DNA of 64,000 nucleotides from Methanolinea mesophila (GTDB lineage Archaea > Halobacteriota > Methanomicrobia > Methanomicrobiales > Methanospirillaceae), in NCBI RefSeq assembly GCF_017873855.1, contig NZ_JAGGKR010000001.1:1741529-1805528 (forward strand). Reading direction: 5' to 3'. The notes below the pieces were generated by a model. It saw nothing but the letters and a program-made list of their open reading frames with translations. It was not told the DNA's origin and did no database searches. The translations under genes and the position numbers were made by a program. This document shows positions 34,516 to 43,059 of this stretch, piece by piece (the first letter of the stretch is position 1; every line of letters begins with the position of its first letter).

Positions 34516-36744
34516 CTACTCTTTTTTCGCTCTCCCGGCATATACGCACTGGCCGTAGGAGATGCACCCGTCGCCCAGGGGATATTCGCGGTTCATTACC
34601 GGTTCGAGGCCCGCGGCGAGGATCTCCTCCCTGATCGCCCCTCGTATTGCTCTATTATAGGCGACCCCGCCGCTCAGCGCTACCTTTTTAAGATCCCGGT
34701 CCTGTGCGGCTCGCACTGCGAGCCCCGCGATACCCCGGGCGAGGTTGAACTGGAACGAGGCGGCGATATCCCGCAGGTCCTGGATCGTCTCGCGGTCGCT
34801 TCCCAGGTATCCCCCGAGTGCCGATTTAAACAGTGACCGGGTGGAGAGCACCTCCGCGGACCCCTCGCGGGTATAGTCCAGGTCCCACGCTCGTGCCCTG
34901 CCCCCGATCGCAAAAGACTCGAGCTTCATTGCCGGTTCGCCGTCGTATGTCCGCTCCCTGCAGATCCCGAGCAGCGCCGCCGCGGCGTCGAGAACCCTCC
35001 CGGTGCTGCTGGTCCTGGCGGTGTTGATCTCCCGTTTCAGCTGGGTCTCGAGCACCCCTGCCTCAATATCGGTCCACCCCCGGGAGACGAGGAGTTCCAG
35101 GATCTCCGGTTCGGGAAGGATGCCGTAAAGCATACGTTCGGGGAACCGGGTGGCGAGGTCGCCGCCCGGCATCGGGACGACCTCGAGGTGCCCGGTTCGC
35201 TCGTATTCCGGTGCAACACCTGCAAAAACTTCGCCTCCCCAGATGGTCCCGTCGTCTCCGTACCCCACCCCGTCGATAGCGATTCCCACACAGGGGTCGG
35301 GGATGGTCGCCGCGATATGCGCCCGGTGGTGCTGAACAGGTACGAGCTCCGCCCCGGCAGATTCGGCAAGTTCCCTCGCATAGCGGGTGGAGAGGAACTG
35401 GGGATGGGCGTCGTGGGCTATCACGTCGTAGCCCGCACCGAGGAGGGTGGTGAGTTTCCCGATCGTCTCCTGGAGATACGCGTAAGTCTGCGGATTTCTC
35501 ACGTTTCCCACGTGTGGCGAGGTGATCACGAACCCGTCCCGGTAGATACTCACATTGGAGTTAAGTTCGGGTCCCACGCCCAGGATGCATTTTTTGCCCA
35601 GGTCTATTGCGGTCCTCTTGGGTGCGATCCCCCGGGAGAGCCGGATGATGAAGCCGTCGCGGACCACCGAATCGTCGCAGCGGTTCACGATGACGCGGTC
35701 GTGGGTGAGGAAATAGTCCACGTCGTTTCGCATGAGCGCCATTGCGTGATCGATACCCGTGATCATCGGATATCCCGGCATGTTCGCACTGGTCATGATC
35801 AACAGCGGATGGCGGAGATGACGGAAAAGGAGGTGATGGAGCCCGGAGTAGGGGAACATGCACCCGATGGTGTGAAGGTTGCTTATTGCGGCATGGGCCG
35901 CGGGGTCCTTCTTTTCGAGCACCACGATTGGCCGCTCCTTCCCCAGGAGGAGGGCCCGTTCATCTGTGGATACCTTCGCGATACGATCGATATAATCCGG
36001 GCGGACCATCACTGCGAACGGCTGCTCCGACCTCCCCAGCCGGCTCTTCAGTTTCGGAGCGGCCTCCTCGGTACAGGCGATATGGAACCCTCCCACGCCC
36101 CTGATAGCGATAATCCCCCCCTCGTCCAGCAGGATGGCCGTCTCGTGGACGGGGTCCCTGACGGGCAGCGTCTCCCCGTCGGGGGAGAGCAGCCTTAGCC
36201 GCGGGCCGCAGTCCTGGCAGGCGATCGTCTGGGCATGGTGCCTGCGGGAGGCGTGGTCACCATACTCCCGTGAACAGTCCAGGCACATGGGGAAGCCGGA
36301 CATGGAGGTCCGTTCCCGGTCGTAGGGGAGCACCTGGATGATGCTGTAGCGGGGGCCGCAGTTCACGCAGGAGGTGCACCAGTACTGGTGGTACCGGCTT
36401 TCCGCCGAATCGATGTCCGCGAGACATTCCTCGCATGTAGCGATATCCGGGGGAATCATGCCGGAGAGCGTCCCATCTCCGCTGGGGAGGATCACGAAAT
36501 CCTTCCCGGTCTCGCCGGAGAAATCCTCCACGATCACCTGGTCGATCCTCGAGAGCGGGGGGCCTCTCCGGAGCGCATCGACGAACTTGTCGAACCGGTC
36601 CCCCGCCGCTATCACCTCGACCTCCGATCCAAGATTCTTTACGTGCCCCCGTATGCCCAGTTCCCTCGCTTTTGCGTACACGAACGGGCGAAAACCGACG
36701 CCCTGGACGATCCCCCTGATGATCACTCTTCCACTGCGGGGCAT
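34516..36744 (-). CDS. hypF: Carbamoyltransferase HypF
   Basis: 742 residues with the full HypF domain order. An acylphosphatase domain (VIIRGIVQGVGFRPFVYAKA) comes first. Two zinc-finger units follow (CEECLADID, CTSCVNCG, CLDCSREYG, CQDCG). Then comes a YrdC-like domain (about 190-370), and a Kae1-like carbamoyl-transfer domain with HDAHPQFLS and VQHHRAHIA. HypF makes the cyanide ligands of [NiFe] hydrogenases from carbamoyl phosphate, handing the thiocyanate to HypE. The methanogen needs it for its hydrogenases. No other hyp gene is adjacent. Divergent from the HTH gene at 36802; they share an ATTAATATA-rich gap. Confidence 0.96.
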   Translation of the reverse strand: MPRSGRVIIRGIVQGVGFRPFVYAKARELGIRGHVKNLGSEVEVIAAGDRFDKFVDALRRGPPLSRIDQVIVEDFSGETGKDFVILPSGDGTLSGMIPPDIATCEECLADIDSAESRYHQYWCTSCVNCGPRYSIIQVLPYDRERTSMSGFPMCLDCSREYGDHASRRHHAQTIACQDCGPRLRLLSPDGETLPVRDPVHETAILLDEGGIIAIRGVGGFHIACTEEAAPKLKSRLGRSEQPFAVMVRPDYIDRIAKVSTDERALLLGKERPIVVLEKKDPAAHAAISNLHTIGCMFPYSGLHHLLFRHLRHPLLIMTSANMPGYPMITGIDHAMALMRNDVDYFLTHDRVIVNRCDDSVVRDGFIIRLSRGIAPKRTAIDLGKKCILGVGPELNSNVSIYRDGFVITSPHVGNVRNPQTYAYLQETIGKLTTLLGAGYDVIAHDAHPQFLSTRYARELAESAGAELVPVQHHRAHIAATIPDPCVGIAIDGVGYGDDGTIWGGEVFAGVAPEYERTGHLEVVPMPGGDLATRFPERMLYGILPEPEILELLVSRGWTDIEAGVLETQLKREINTARTSSTGRVLDAAAALLGICRERTYDGEPAMKLESFAIGGRARAWDLDYTREGSAEVLSTRSLFKSALGGYLGSDRETIQDLRDIAASFQFNLARGIAGLAVRAAQDRDLKKVALSGGVAYNRAIRGAIREEILAAGLEPVMNREYPLGDGCISYGQCVYAGRAKKE

Positions 36745-36801
36745 AAGATTCCTGCAAAAATTTATTGATTTCTCCCGCCATATATTAATAGGGTTTTACT
36801 T

Positions 36802-37314
36802 TTGACCGGCCATATCAGGATAGTCAACGATCCAGTGGAGCTTGTACCTTTGCTGGTTACTTTTCATTCTAACACGTATAAACAGGCCTACGATCTGTTG
36901 AACAAGTCTTGGATGACCGAGGAGGAGCTCTGCGAGGCTATCGCGGACGGGGGTGTCATGGAATGTCTCCAGATACTGAAGAAAGGGAACCTGATCGAGG
37001 AGCAGTGGCGGATGCCGGAACAGGGCCAGAGGCCGGTCAAGGAGTACCGGGCGACCTACAATAAATTCCGGGCAAATTTTCAGTGCAACTTCATCGATCT
37101 CTCTGACCTCCTCTTCATCTCGATGTCGAACGACGAAAACCTGAGAGACCTGGGAGAGAAGGTGGCAGAAGAACTGGAGAAAGGGAACAGCTCCATCAAC
37201 GATATCGCCAGAAAATTCGGAGTGAGCCCGGTCTTCATCAAGGGACTTGCCAAGCGGATCCCCCACCTCGACGTGAAGGGGCAGGGGCTGATCGTCATTG
37301 ACCGGGGTCAGTAA
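36802..37314 (+). CDS. Winged-helix transcription regulator (ArsR-like)
   Basis: 170 residues from a TTG codon. A first wHTH-like part (HSNTYKQAYDLLNKSWMTEEELCEAIADGGVMECLQILKKGNLIEEQWRM) is followed by a linker and a C-terminal second HTH-like helix set (SSINDIARKFGVSPVFIKGLAKRI). The ArsR-like name is by fold only; no metal-binding CVC motif is seen. TATATTAATA at 36781 is close, so the true start could lie a few codons later (GTG at 36835). Ends by overlapping the next regulator gene. Confidence 0.78.
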   Translation: MTGHIRIVNDPVELVPLLVTFHSNTYKQAYDLLNKSWMTEEELCEAIADGGVMECLQILKKGNLIEEQWRMPEQGQRPVKEYRATYNKFRANFQCNFIDLSDLLFISMSNDENLRDLGEKVAEELEKGNSSINDIARKFGVSPVFIKGLAKRIPHLDVKGQGLIVIDRGQ

Positions 37315-38107
37315 GGATCCGCTCTATACCATCCTGCGGAGCAAGCGGGAGGTCTCGAGGCTGCAGATACTGGTCGAGATTGCGGAGCACCAGCCTGCGG
37401 TCCGGCAGCAGGAGGTCGCCGCCAAGCTGGGCGTGACCCCGCAGGCCGTTTCGGAGTACATCCGGGAGATGGTCGACGAGGGAATGGTCGCGGCGCACGG
37501 GAGGGGGAGGTACAGCGTAACCCGTTCGGGGATCGAGTGGGTAATCCACAACGCCGAGGCCCTCGAGACCTATGCACGTCATATCAGGAAGGACATCATC
37601 CAGCAGGTATCCATCTGGACCGCAATCGCCGCGGTCGACCTCCGCGAGGGTGAGGAGGTCGGGGTCTACATGAAGGACGGCTGGTTATACGCCGGGAAAG
37701 AACCCCAGAGCGCCATGGGTACCGTGATCCAGGGTGTAAAGGCCGGCGAGGATGTCGGGGTCGCGAGACTGAACGGGATCATCAGGCACAGCGAAGGGAC
37801 GGTCTATGTCTGCAAGGTCCCCCGGGTGCAGCGTGGAGGCTCCCGGAAGGTGCGAAAGGAGCGGCTCAGGGATCTCATCGCGAAAAGCGGAGTGGTCGCC
37901 GCGGTGGGTCTGGAAGCGTATATTGCGGTCATGACCGCGGGAAAGAAACCGGATATGTTCTTCGGCGCGCGTGAAGGGGTCATCGAAGCGGCGTTCCACG
38001 GGATCGACTGCACGATCGTGATCGTGGATGAAGAGTTCACGGATTTCCTAAAGCGGCTGGAGAGCGTGCAGCTGGGATACCAGATCCACGACCTGGTCGC
38101 CTCATGA
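37298..38107 (+). CDS. HTH regulator with C-terminal DUF7839-like domain
   Basis: 269 residues from a TTG. The first 90 form a MarR-like winged helix (LGVTPQAVSEYIREMVDEGMVAAHGRGRYSVTRSGIEW). A linker, VREGE-type beta stretch and a DUF7839-like C-terminal domain (SGVVAAVGLEAYIAVMTAGKKPDMFFGAREGVIEAAFHGIDCTIVIVDEEF) follow. It overlaps the previous regulator by 17 bases and the next helicase gene by four (ATGA), so the three form an operon. Probable DNA-binding regulator; target unknown. Confidence 0.85.
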   Translation: MTGVSKDPLYTILRSKREVSRLQILVEIAEHQPAVRQQEVAAKLGVTPQAVSEYIREMVDEGMVAAHGRGRYSVTRSGIEWVIHNAEALETYARHIRKDIIQQVSIWTAIAAVDLREGEEVGVYMKDGWLYAGKEPQSAMGTVIQGVKAGEDVGVARLNGIIRHSEGTVYVCKVPRVQRGGSRKVRKERLRDLIAKSGVVAAVGLEAYIAVMTAGKKPDMFFGAREGVIEAAFHGIDCTIVIVDEEFTDFLKRLESVQLGYQIHDLVAS

Positions 38108-40149
38108 AGATCATAGTCCATCCCCAGAGGGGCACGTACAAGATCCTTTTTTACGACGACCGTGCCGTCAGGGGGGTGGGGATCGTCGAACTCTCATCCG
38201 GGCCCAAAGGGACGCGGCCTTCCCATTACCGCCTCAGGTGGGCGAACAAGCGGCAGTTCAAACATACCCCGCCGAAGGAACTGATCGACTCGCTCCGGAA
38301 GTCGCAGGTATTCCTCACCAGGAAAGACAGTGAATTCGAGGAGTTCCTGAATGCATTCCAGGTCCCCGTACACTACGCGGATCTCTGCCGGATGTGCCTG
38401 CTCGAGGAACGGGTGACCCCGCTCGACCGGAAAACCTCGGTGAAGTTCGGAAAATCCGAGCAGATCTGTCCCGATTGTGCGAAGAGAGAACTCCGCCGGG
38501 AACTGGCTCATATGGGGAAGATCGGACGCTCGGCGATGGGGCATGTCGACGAACTCCTCGCCCGCTTCCGGGATATCGACAAGGTCCTCGCGAGCGTCCA
38601 GCCCGATGAGCGGCGGTCGGGAAAGACGCTCTACGACCGGCTGGAAGCGCATGCGGTCCAGAAGACCGCATCCCTCGACGAACTCCCCCTCCCGAGGAAG
38701 TTCGTGGACACGGCCGGGGTGGAACATCTTATGCCCGCCCAGCAGATGGCGGTCGACGCCGGGCTGCTCTACGGAAAGGACCTCCTGATTGTCTCCGCCA
38801 CCGCGAGCGGCAAGACCTTCATCGGCGAAATGGCGGGCATGAAAAATTACCTCGAAGGACGGGGCAGGATGCTTTTCCTCGTCCCCCTGGTGGCGCTCGC
38901 AGTGCAGAAGTACCACCGGTTCGACGAGCGGTACGGGAAGGTCGCCGGTACTGGACTCATGATCGGGAAGAGCCGCGTCCGCCTCCCGGACAGCCAGCAG
39001 GTGGGCGACAGGAACGCCAGGGCACCGATCCTCGTGGGGACCTACGAAGGGGTCGACCACATGATCCGGACGGGGAAGAAGCTCACCGGCATCGGCACGG
39101 TAGTCATCGACGAGGTCCAGATGCTGGAGGATCAGGACCGGGGGCACCGTCTGGACGGGCTGATCGCCCGCCTGAAGTTCCTCGCTCCGAAGGCCCAGTT
39201 CCTGTATCTCTCGGCGACCATCGGTCTCCCGAAGGTCCTTGCAAAGAAGCTCTCCGCTACGCTTGTCCGGTACGACGAGCGGCCGGTAGCCCTGGAGCGC
39301 TATCTCTATTTCATCGAGCACAAGCAGAAGATCCCGAACATAAAGAAACTCTGCGAGGAGGAGTATGCAATGACCTCTTCCAAGGGGTTCCATGGGCAGA
39401 CCATCGTGTTCACCCATTCGCGGGCCCGGTGTCACGTGATCGCGGATGCACTGGGGCCGAGGTATGCGGCCTATCATGCCGGGCTGACCGCACAGGAGCG
39501 AAGGGATGTCGAGGACAAGTTTCTCAGGGGGAAGCTCAAGGCGGTGGTGACTACCGCAGCCCTGGGTGCAGGAGTGGACTTCCCCGCCTCGCAGGTGATC
39601 TTCGATTCACTGGCCATGGGGATCTCATGGCTCTCGGTCCAGGAGTTCCACCAGATGGCGGGAAGGGCGGGGAGGCCCGACTACCACGATCTGGGGAAGG
39701 TGGTGATCCTTGCAGAACCGGGCGGCACCTACTCCCGGAACGCCTCGGGAACCGAGGAGGAGGTGGCCCTCCGGCTGCTGAAAGGGGAGATGGAAGAGGT
39801 GGCCCCGGTATTTGATACCGAGCAGAGTTCCGAGGAGTTTGCCGCCAACGCGGTGGTGGCTCTGGGCGATTACGCGGCCCTCGAATGGATCAACTCCCGC
39901 ATGGTGGGGAGCATGGAACCCGTGGCAGACCTCCTTTCCGGGGAAGGCCTGGTCCGCAGGGAAAAAGACCGCCTTGTGCTCCTCCCGCTCGCCAGGGTGA
40001 TGGCCGAACATTTCATCGGGGTGGAGCGGCTGCTGGAGATCCTGCGGCTGGTAAAGACCATGGACGACCCGATCGAGATCCTGGCGGAACTCGAATGCAG
40101 CGGGTACGAACAGGAAAAGCGGGAACGGGAGAGAAAGGGAAGGAAATGA
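38104..40149 (+). CDS. DEAD-like superfamily 2 helicase with N-terminal zinc finger (DUF5814)
   Basis: 681 residues. Residues 1-190 are a DUF5814-type region with CRMC at about 98 and CPDC at about 124, a likely zinc site. RecA domain 1 has Walker A SATASGKTFIGEMAG and a DEVQ box instead of DEAD (VVIDEVQML). Domain 2 has TAALGAGVDFPASQVIFD and QMAGRAGRPDY. A wHTH/ratchet-like C-terminus resembles Hel308-type helicases. It probably remodels nucleic acid in the cytoplasm. Last gene of the operon with two HTH regulators; it converges on the methyltransferase gene. Confidence 0.87.
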   Translation: MKIIVHPQRGTYKILFYDDRAVRGVGIVELSSGPKGTRPSHYRLRWANKRQFKHTPPKELIDSLRKSQVFLTRKDSEFEEFLNAFQVPVHYADLCRMCLLEERVTPLDRKTSVKFGKSEQICPDCAKRELRRELAHMGKIGRSAMGHVDELLARFRDIDKVLASVQPDERRSGKTLYDRLEAHAVQKTASLDELPLPRKFVDTAGVEHLMPAQQMAVDAGLLYGKDLLIVSATASGKTFIGEMAGMKNYLEGRGRMLFLVPLVALAVQKYHRFDERYGKVAGTGLMIGKSRVRLPDSQQVGDRNARAPILVGTYEGVDHMIRTGKKLTGIGTVVIDEVQMLEDQDRGHRLDGLIARLKFLAPKAQFLYLSATIGLPKVLAKKLSATLVRYDERPVALERYLYFIEHKQKIPNIKKLCEEEYAMTSSKGFHGQTIVFTHSRARCHVIADALGPRYAAYHAGLTAQERRDVEDKFLRGKLKAVVTTAALGAGVDFPASQVIFDSLAMGISWLSVQEFHQMAGRAGRPDYHDLGKVVILAEPGGTYSRNASGTEEEVALRLLKGEMEEVAPVFDTEQSSEEFAANAVVALGDYAALEWINSRMVGSMEPVADLLSGEGLVRREKDRLVLLPLARVMAEHFIGVERLLEILRLVKTMDDPIEILAELECSGYEQEKRERERKGRK

Positions 40150-40155
40150 CCGGGA

Positions 40156-41010
40156 TTATTCCTTTTCGATCAGGCAGACCCAGCGGTCGTAGATCGGGTC
40201 CCGGGAGTTTTCGTGCAGGTCCACGTCCCTGCCGAGTCTCTGTGCCCAGTCCCTGACCCGTTCCGCTTCCCGTCCCGTCCCCACCGTGATGAGGACACGT
40301 GATGCGAGCGTGACCAGCGAAACCGTGATAGCTTCCCATATGTCCTGGTTATAAGCGTTGATCTCCCCGAACATCAGCCCCAGGCCCCGATCTGCGGGGT
40401 CCATGTAGTCTTCCGCCCGCGTGGCGTCGATATGCATGGTCTCGCCCGGAACGAGCCTCCCGGTGTGGAGGCCCAGGGAGAGCAGCGCAATATCGTTATC
40501 GAAGGAAAGGGTCCTGAACCCCATCTGCCGGAGGGCCTGCGACCCCACTCCGGACCCGCAGCAGCAGTCGAGACAGGTCTCTCCGGCAGCCGGTCCCCAG
40601 AATTCCGAAAGCAGGGAGCTCACCTGTCCGGCCCGCGAGGGGTTGAGGTCCTCGAGGGCGGGGGTGACCTCCCTGGCGATCAGGGTGCTGTAATACTCGC
40701 GGACGGCGGCCGCCCAGGCGGGCCGGGAGTCCTGGAACACGTCGCCGCCGAGTTCCTCGAACCGCTCGATGAGTGCCGCGGTAGGCCGCCGCAGATGAAA
40801 GGACCCTGCGACCCAGCCGTCCCGGACTTCTACCGCCAGGGCGAGGGGATCGCTCTCCTCGTCCACCAGGAGTCTCCCCTGGTCCGCGGGGAGGTCTATC
40901 AGCGCCTGGGTATAATCAGGCGAAGTGAGGTCCGCGAACGAGGGTTCGATAAAGACGAGGTCATCCAGTTCCATGAGCGCCGATGCGCTTGATCCTGGGT
41001 TATCGGTCAT
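40156..41010 (-). CDS. SAM-dependent methyltransferase-like protein
   Basis: 284 residues. The start has GGAGGGAGAAG directly before ATG. The first 110 residues are an unrecognised domain. The class I motif I is ETCLDCCCGSGVGSQAL, followed by RTLSFDNDIALLSLGL (motif II) and a later GLGLMFGEINAYNQ. Methyl-acceptor unknown. The cysteine-rich LDCCCGSG is usual for a group of methanogen proteins. It is downstream of apgM on the same strand with a 13-base gap. Confidence 0.78.
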   Translation of the reverse strand: MTDNPGSSASALMELDDLVFIEPSFADLTSPDYTQALIDLPADQGRLLVDEESDPLALAVEVRDGWVAGSFHLRRPTAALIERFEELGGDVFQDSRPAWAAAVREYYSTLIAREVTPALEDLNPSRAGQVSSLLSEFWGPAAGETCLDCCCGSGVGSQALRQMGFRTLSFDNDIALLSLGLHTGRLVPGETMHIDATRAEDYMDPADRGLGLMFGEINAYNQDIWEAITVSLVTLASRVLITVGTGREAERVRDWAQRLGRDVDLHENSRDPIYDRWVCLIEKE

Positions 41011-41023
41011 CTTCTCCCTCCGG

Positions 41024-42259
41024 TCAGGCCCCGTACTTATGGGACTTGTTGATCAGGTCGAGCAGTACCGGCATCAGGGAATTCCCGGACAGGCGGTGCA
41101 GGCCGCCACGGGCACAGGCGAGCTCGTCGAAGGAACCGACGTTGTCCACCCGCACTCCTTCGCCGCGGATTACCAGCGGGACAGGGTCCGCGCTATGATC
41201 TTTCACGCTGCACGGGGTGCTGTGGTCTGCGCAGACTGCGATAATGCAGTCCTCCAGTTCCAGGAAGGGCGCGAGGGCAAGGTCAACCTTCTCGATGAAA
41301 TCACGTTTCTCCACGGCTTTTCCATCGTGGCCGGCCTCGTCTGCGCCCTTGATGTTCAACAGCACGAAATCCCGTTTTTCGAGCTCCCGGAGTGTTGCCT
41401 CTACCTTTCCGGTGAGGTTGGTATCCACCGATCCGGTAGCCCCGCTGACAGGAACGTGGTGCAGCCCGACGGAGATCCCGATCCCGGAAATCAGGGTTGC
41501 CGCGGCGATAACGCTCCCGGAAAGTCCGTATCTTTGCTCGAACGGTTCGAAATGACCCATCTCCCCTGCCCCGCGAATGAGGATCACGTTTGCCGGTGCG
41601 AGCCCCTTCTCCATTCGCTCCGTGTTCAGCGGATGGGAATCCAAAATAGCGGTGGACTGGCGGACGAACTCGTTCAGGACCTCCGCGGTCTTCCTGTCGC
41701 CGGGAGTATCTTTCTTCTCCTCGAACTCCAGCGGAGGAACACCCTCTTTCTTCGGGTCGTTCGACGAGACGCAGTGCCCGAGACCCTCTCCTTTCAGAGC
41801 GAGGGCGGCACGGTGCCCTGCCCCGGAGCGGAATACAAATCCGACTCCCAAAGAAGAGAGGTCGACCCGCTCCTGGATCGCCGCACTCAACGGTTCCGTG
41901 TTATGGATCCTCCCCGCTCTGCGGTCGATGACCTTTCCCTCGCGGTCCAGGGTGGCATAGTTGCACCGGAACCCGATCATCCCCGGTTCCATCCGGATCC
42001 CGTTTCCCAGTGCCTCGAGGGGTCCCCTGCCGGTATAGTACTTCCGGGGAGGATACCCGAGGAGTGCGAGGTGGGCGGTGTCGGAACCGGGACGGATGCC
42101 GGGGGCTATGGTATCCATGATCCCGGTGATCCCTTCCCGGGCGATCTGGTCCAGGACGGGGGTGAGTGCGGCCTGGAGCGGGGTGTGCCCCGCGAGCTCG
42201 GGGCACGGCCTGTCCGATACGCCGTCCAGTACCAGCAGCAGGATTTTGTGTGCGGTCAT
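41024..42259 (-). CDS. apgM: 2,3-bisphosphoglycerate-independent phosphoglycerate mutase, archaeal type
   Basis: 411 residues from the ATG at 42259; the open frame runs 29 codons further upstream into an intergenic-like stretch. It has ILLLVLDGVSDRPCPELAGHTPLQ with the metal-binding Asp, and later AVCADHSTPC for the second metal site. This family converts 3-phosphoglycerate to 2-phosphoglycerate in gluconeogenesis. The 195-base gap to rps3ae suggests its own promoter. Confidence 0.95.
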   Translation of the reverse strand: MTAHKILLLVLDGVSDRPCPELAGHTPLQAALTPVLDQIAREGITGIMDTIAPGIRPGSDTAHLALLGYPPRKYYTGRGPLEALGNGIRMEPGMIGFRCNYATLDREGKVIDRRAGRIHNTEPLSAAIQERVDLSSLGVGFVFRSGAGHRAALALKGEGLGHCVSSNDPKKEGVPPLEFEEKKDTPGDRKTAEVLNEFVRQSTAILDSHPLNTERMEKGLAPANVILIRGAGEMGHFEPFEQRYGLSGSVIAAATLISGIGISVGLHHVPVSGATGSVDTNLTGKVEATLRELEKRDFVLLNIKGADEAGHDGKAVEKRDFIEKVDLALAPFLELEDCIIAVCADHSTPCSVKDHSADPVPLVIRGEGVRVDNVGSFDELACARGGLHRLSGNSLMPVLLDLINKSHKYGA

Positions 42260-42453
42260 TTGGAGAGAGATAGGACCCGGGATTAATTTAACTTCACTTT
42301 TTCCCCTGCGGGAGATGGTATCGTTTACTCTCCTGGGGGTTCGCACTCGCTGAAAAGGTGACCTGTATGTGCAAGGATCGCGGGAATATGAGACAATCCA
42401 CTTGCCGGCATTTGAGCCGTTCGTGATCTGGTGAGGTTAAGGAAAAAAAGTGG

Positions 42454-43047
42454 TTATGCAGCCCGGGTCGCTTCGACCTTGGACTTGATGATCTCAACCC
42501 TGCGGACCGGGAAGATGGTCTTGACGTCCTTGAAGAGTTCCTTGGAGATCTCCCCGTTGACGATCCCGTTGAGCAGGGACTCCAGGTCGATCTGGGTTGC
42601 AATAGCGGTCACCTTTGCGGTGATAGTCCCCCGGATGGCATGGACCTGGCTTAAGTTCGCCCGGTTGAGGGTGAAGCAGGTCACGGTGAGGGCTACCTTC
42701 TTCCCGTCCTTGGTCTGGATGGGGATGTGGCAGTCGATCCGGGAGGTGCGCCGCTTTACCATCGAGCGAAGATAGTCCTTGGTCATCTCGTGCCCCATGA
42801 ATTCTGCGTTCGCGGAGTCCCCGGCCACACTGGCCACCCGGAACTTCATCTTCACGTTCTGTTTCGCATAGTCGTTCGTCAGTTCACCGAGTGTGGTCTG
42901 CATAACCCTGCCGACCACGCTCTCTGCGTCGTTGGCGATAGTATCGCCAAGATAGGCCTTGCCAAGGTTCTCGGGTGCGTACACCTTGTACCAGCTCTTG
43001 GCTTTCCAGCCTTCGACTCTTCGTCCTACCTGTTTCTTTCTTGCCAT
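42454..43047 (-). CDS. rps3ae: Ribosomal protein S3Ae (eS1)
   Basis: 197 residues. RRVEGWKAKSWYKVYAPENLGKAYLGDTIANDAE is the conserved N-terminus and MVKRRTSRIDCHIPIQTKDGKKVALTVTCF is a family segment. Small-subunit protein near the mRNA exit. It follows serS by 12 bases and belongs to the rps15-dhh-pcc1-serS-rps3ae operon. Confidence 0.96.
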   Translation of the reverse strand: MARKKQVGRRVEGWKAKSWYKVYAPENLGKAYLGDTIANDAESVVGRVMQTTLGELTNDYAKQNVKMKFRVASVAGDSANAEFMGHEMTKDYLRSMVKRRTSRIDCHIPIQTKDGKKVALTVTCFTLNRANLSQVHAIRGTITAKVTAIATQIDLESLLNGIVNGEISKELFKDVKTIFPVRRVEIIKSKVEATRAA

Positions 43048-43059
43048 GATTTCACCAAA

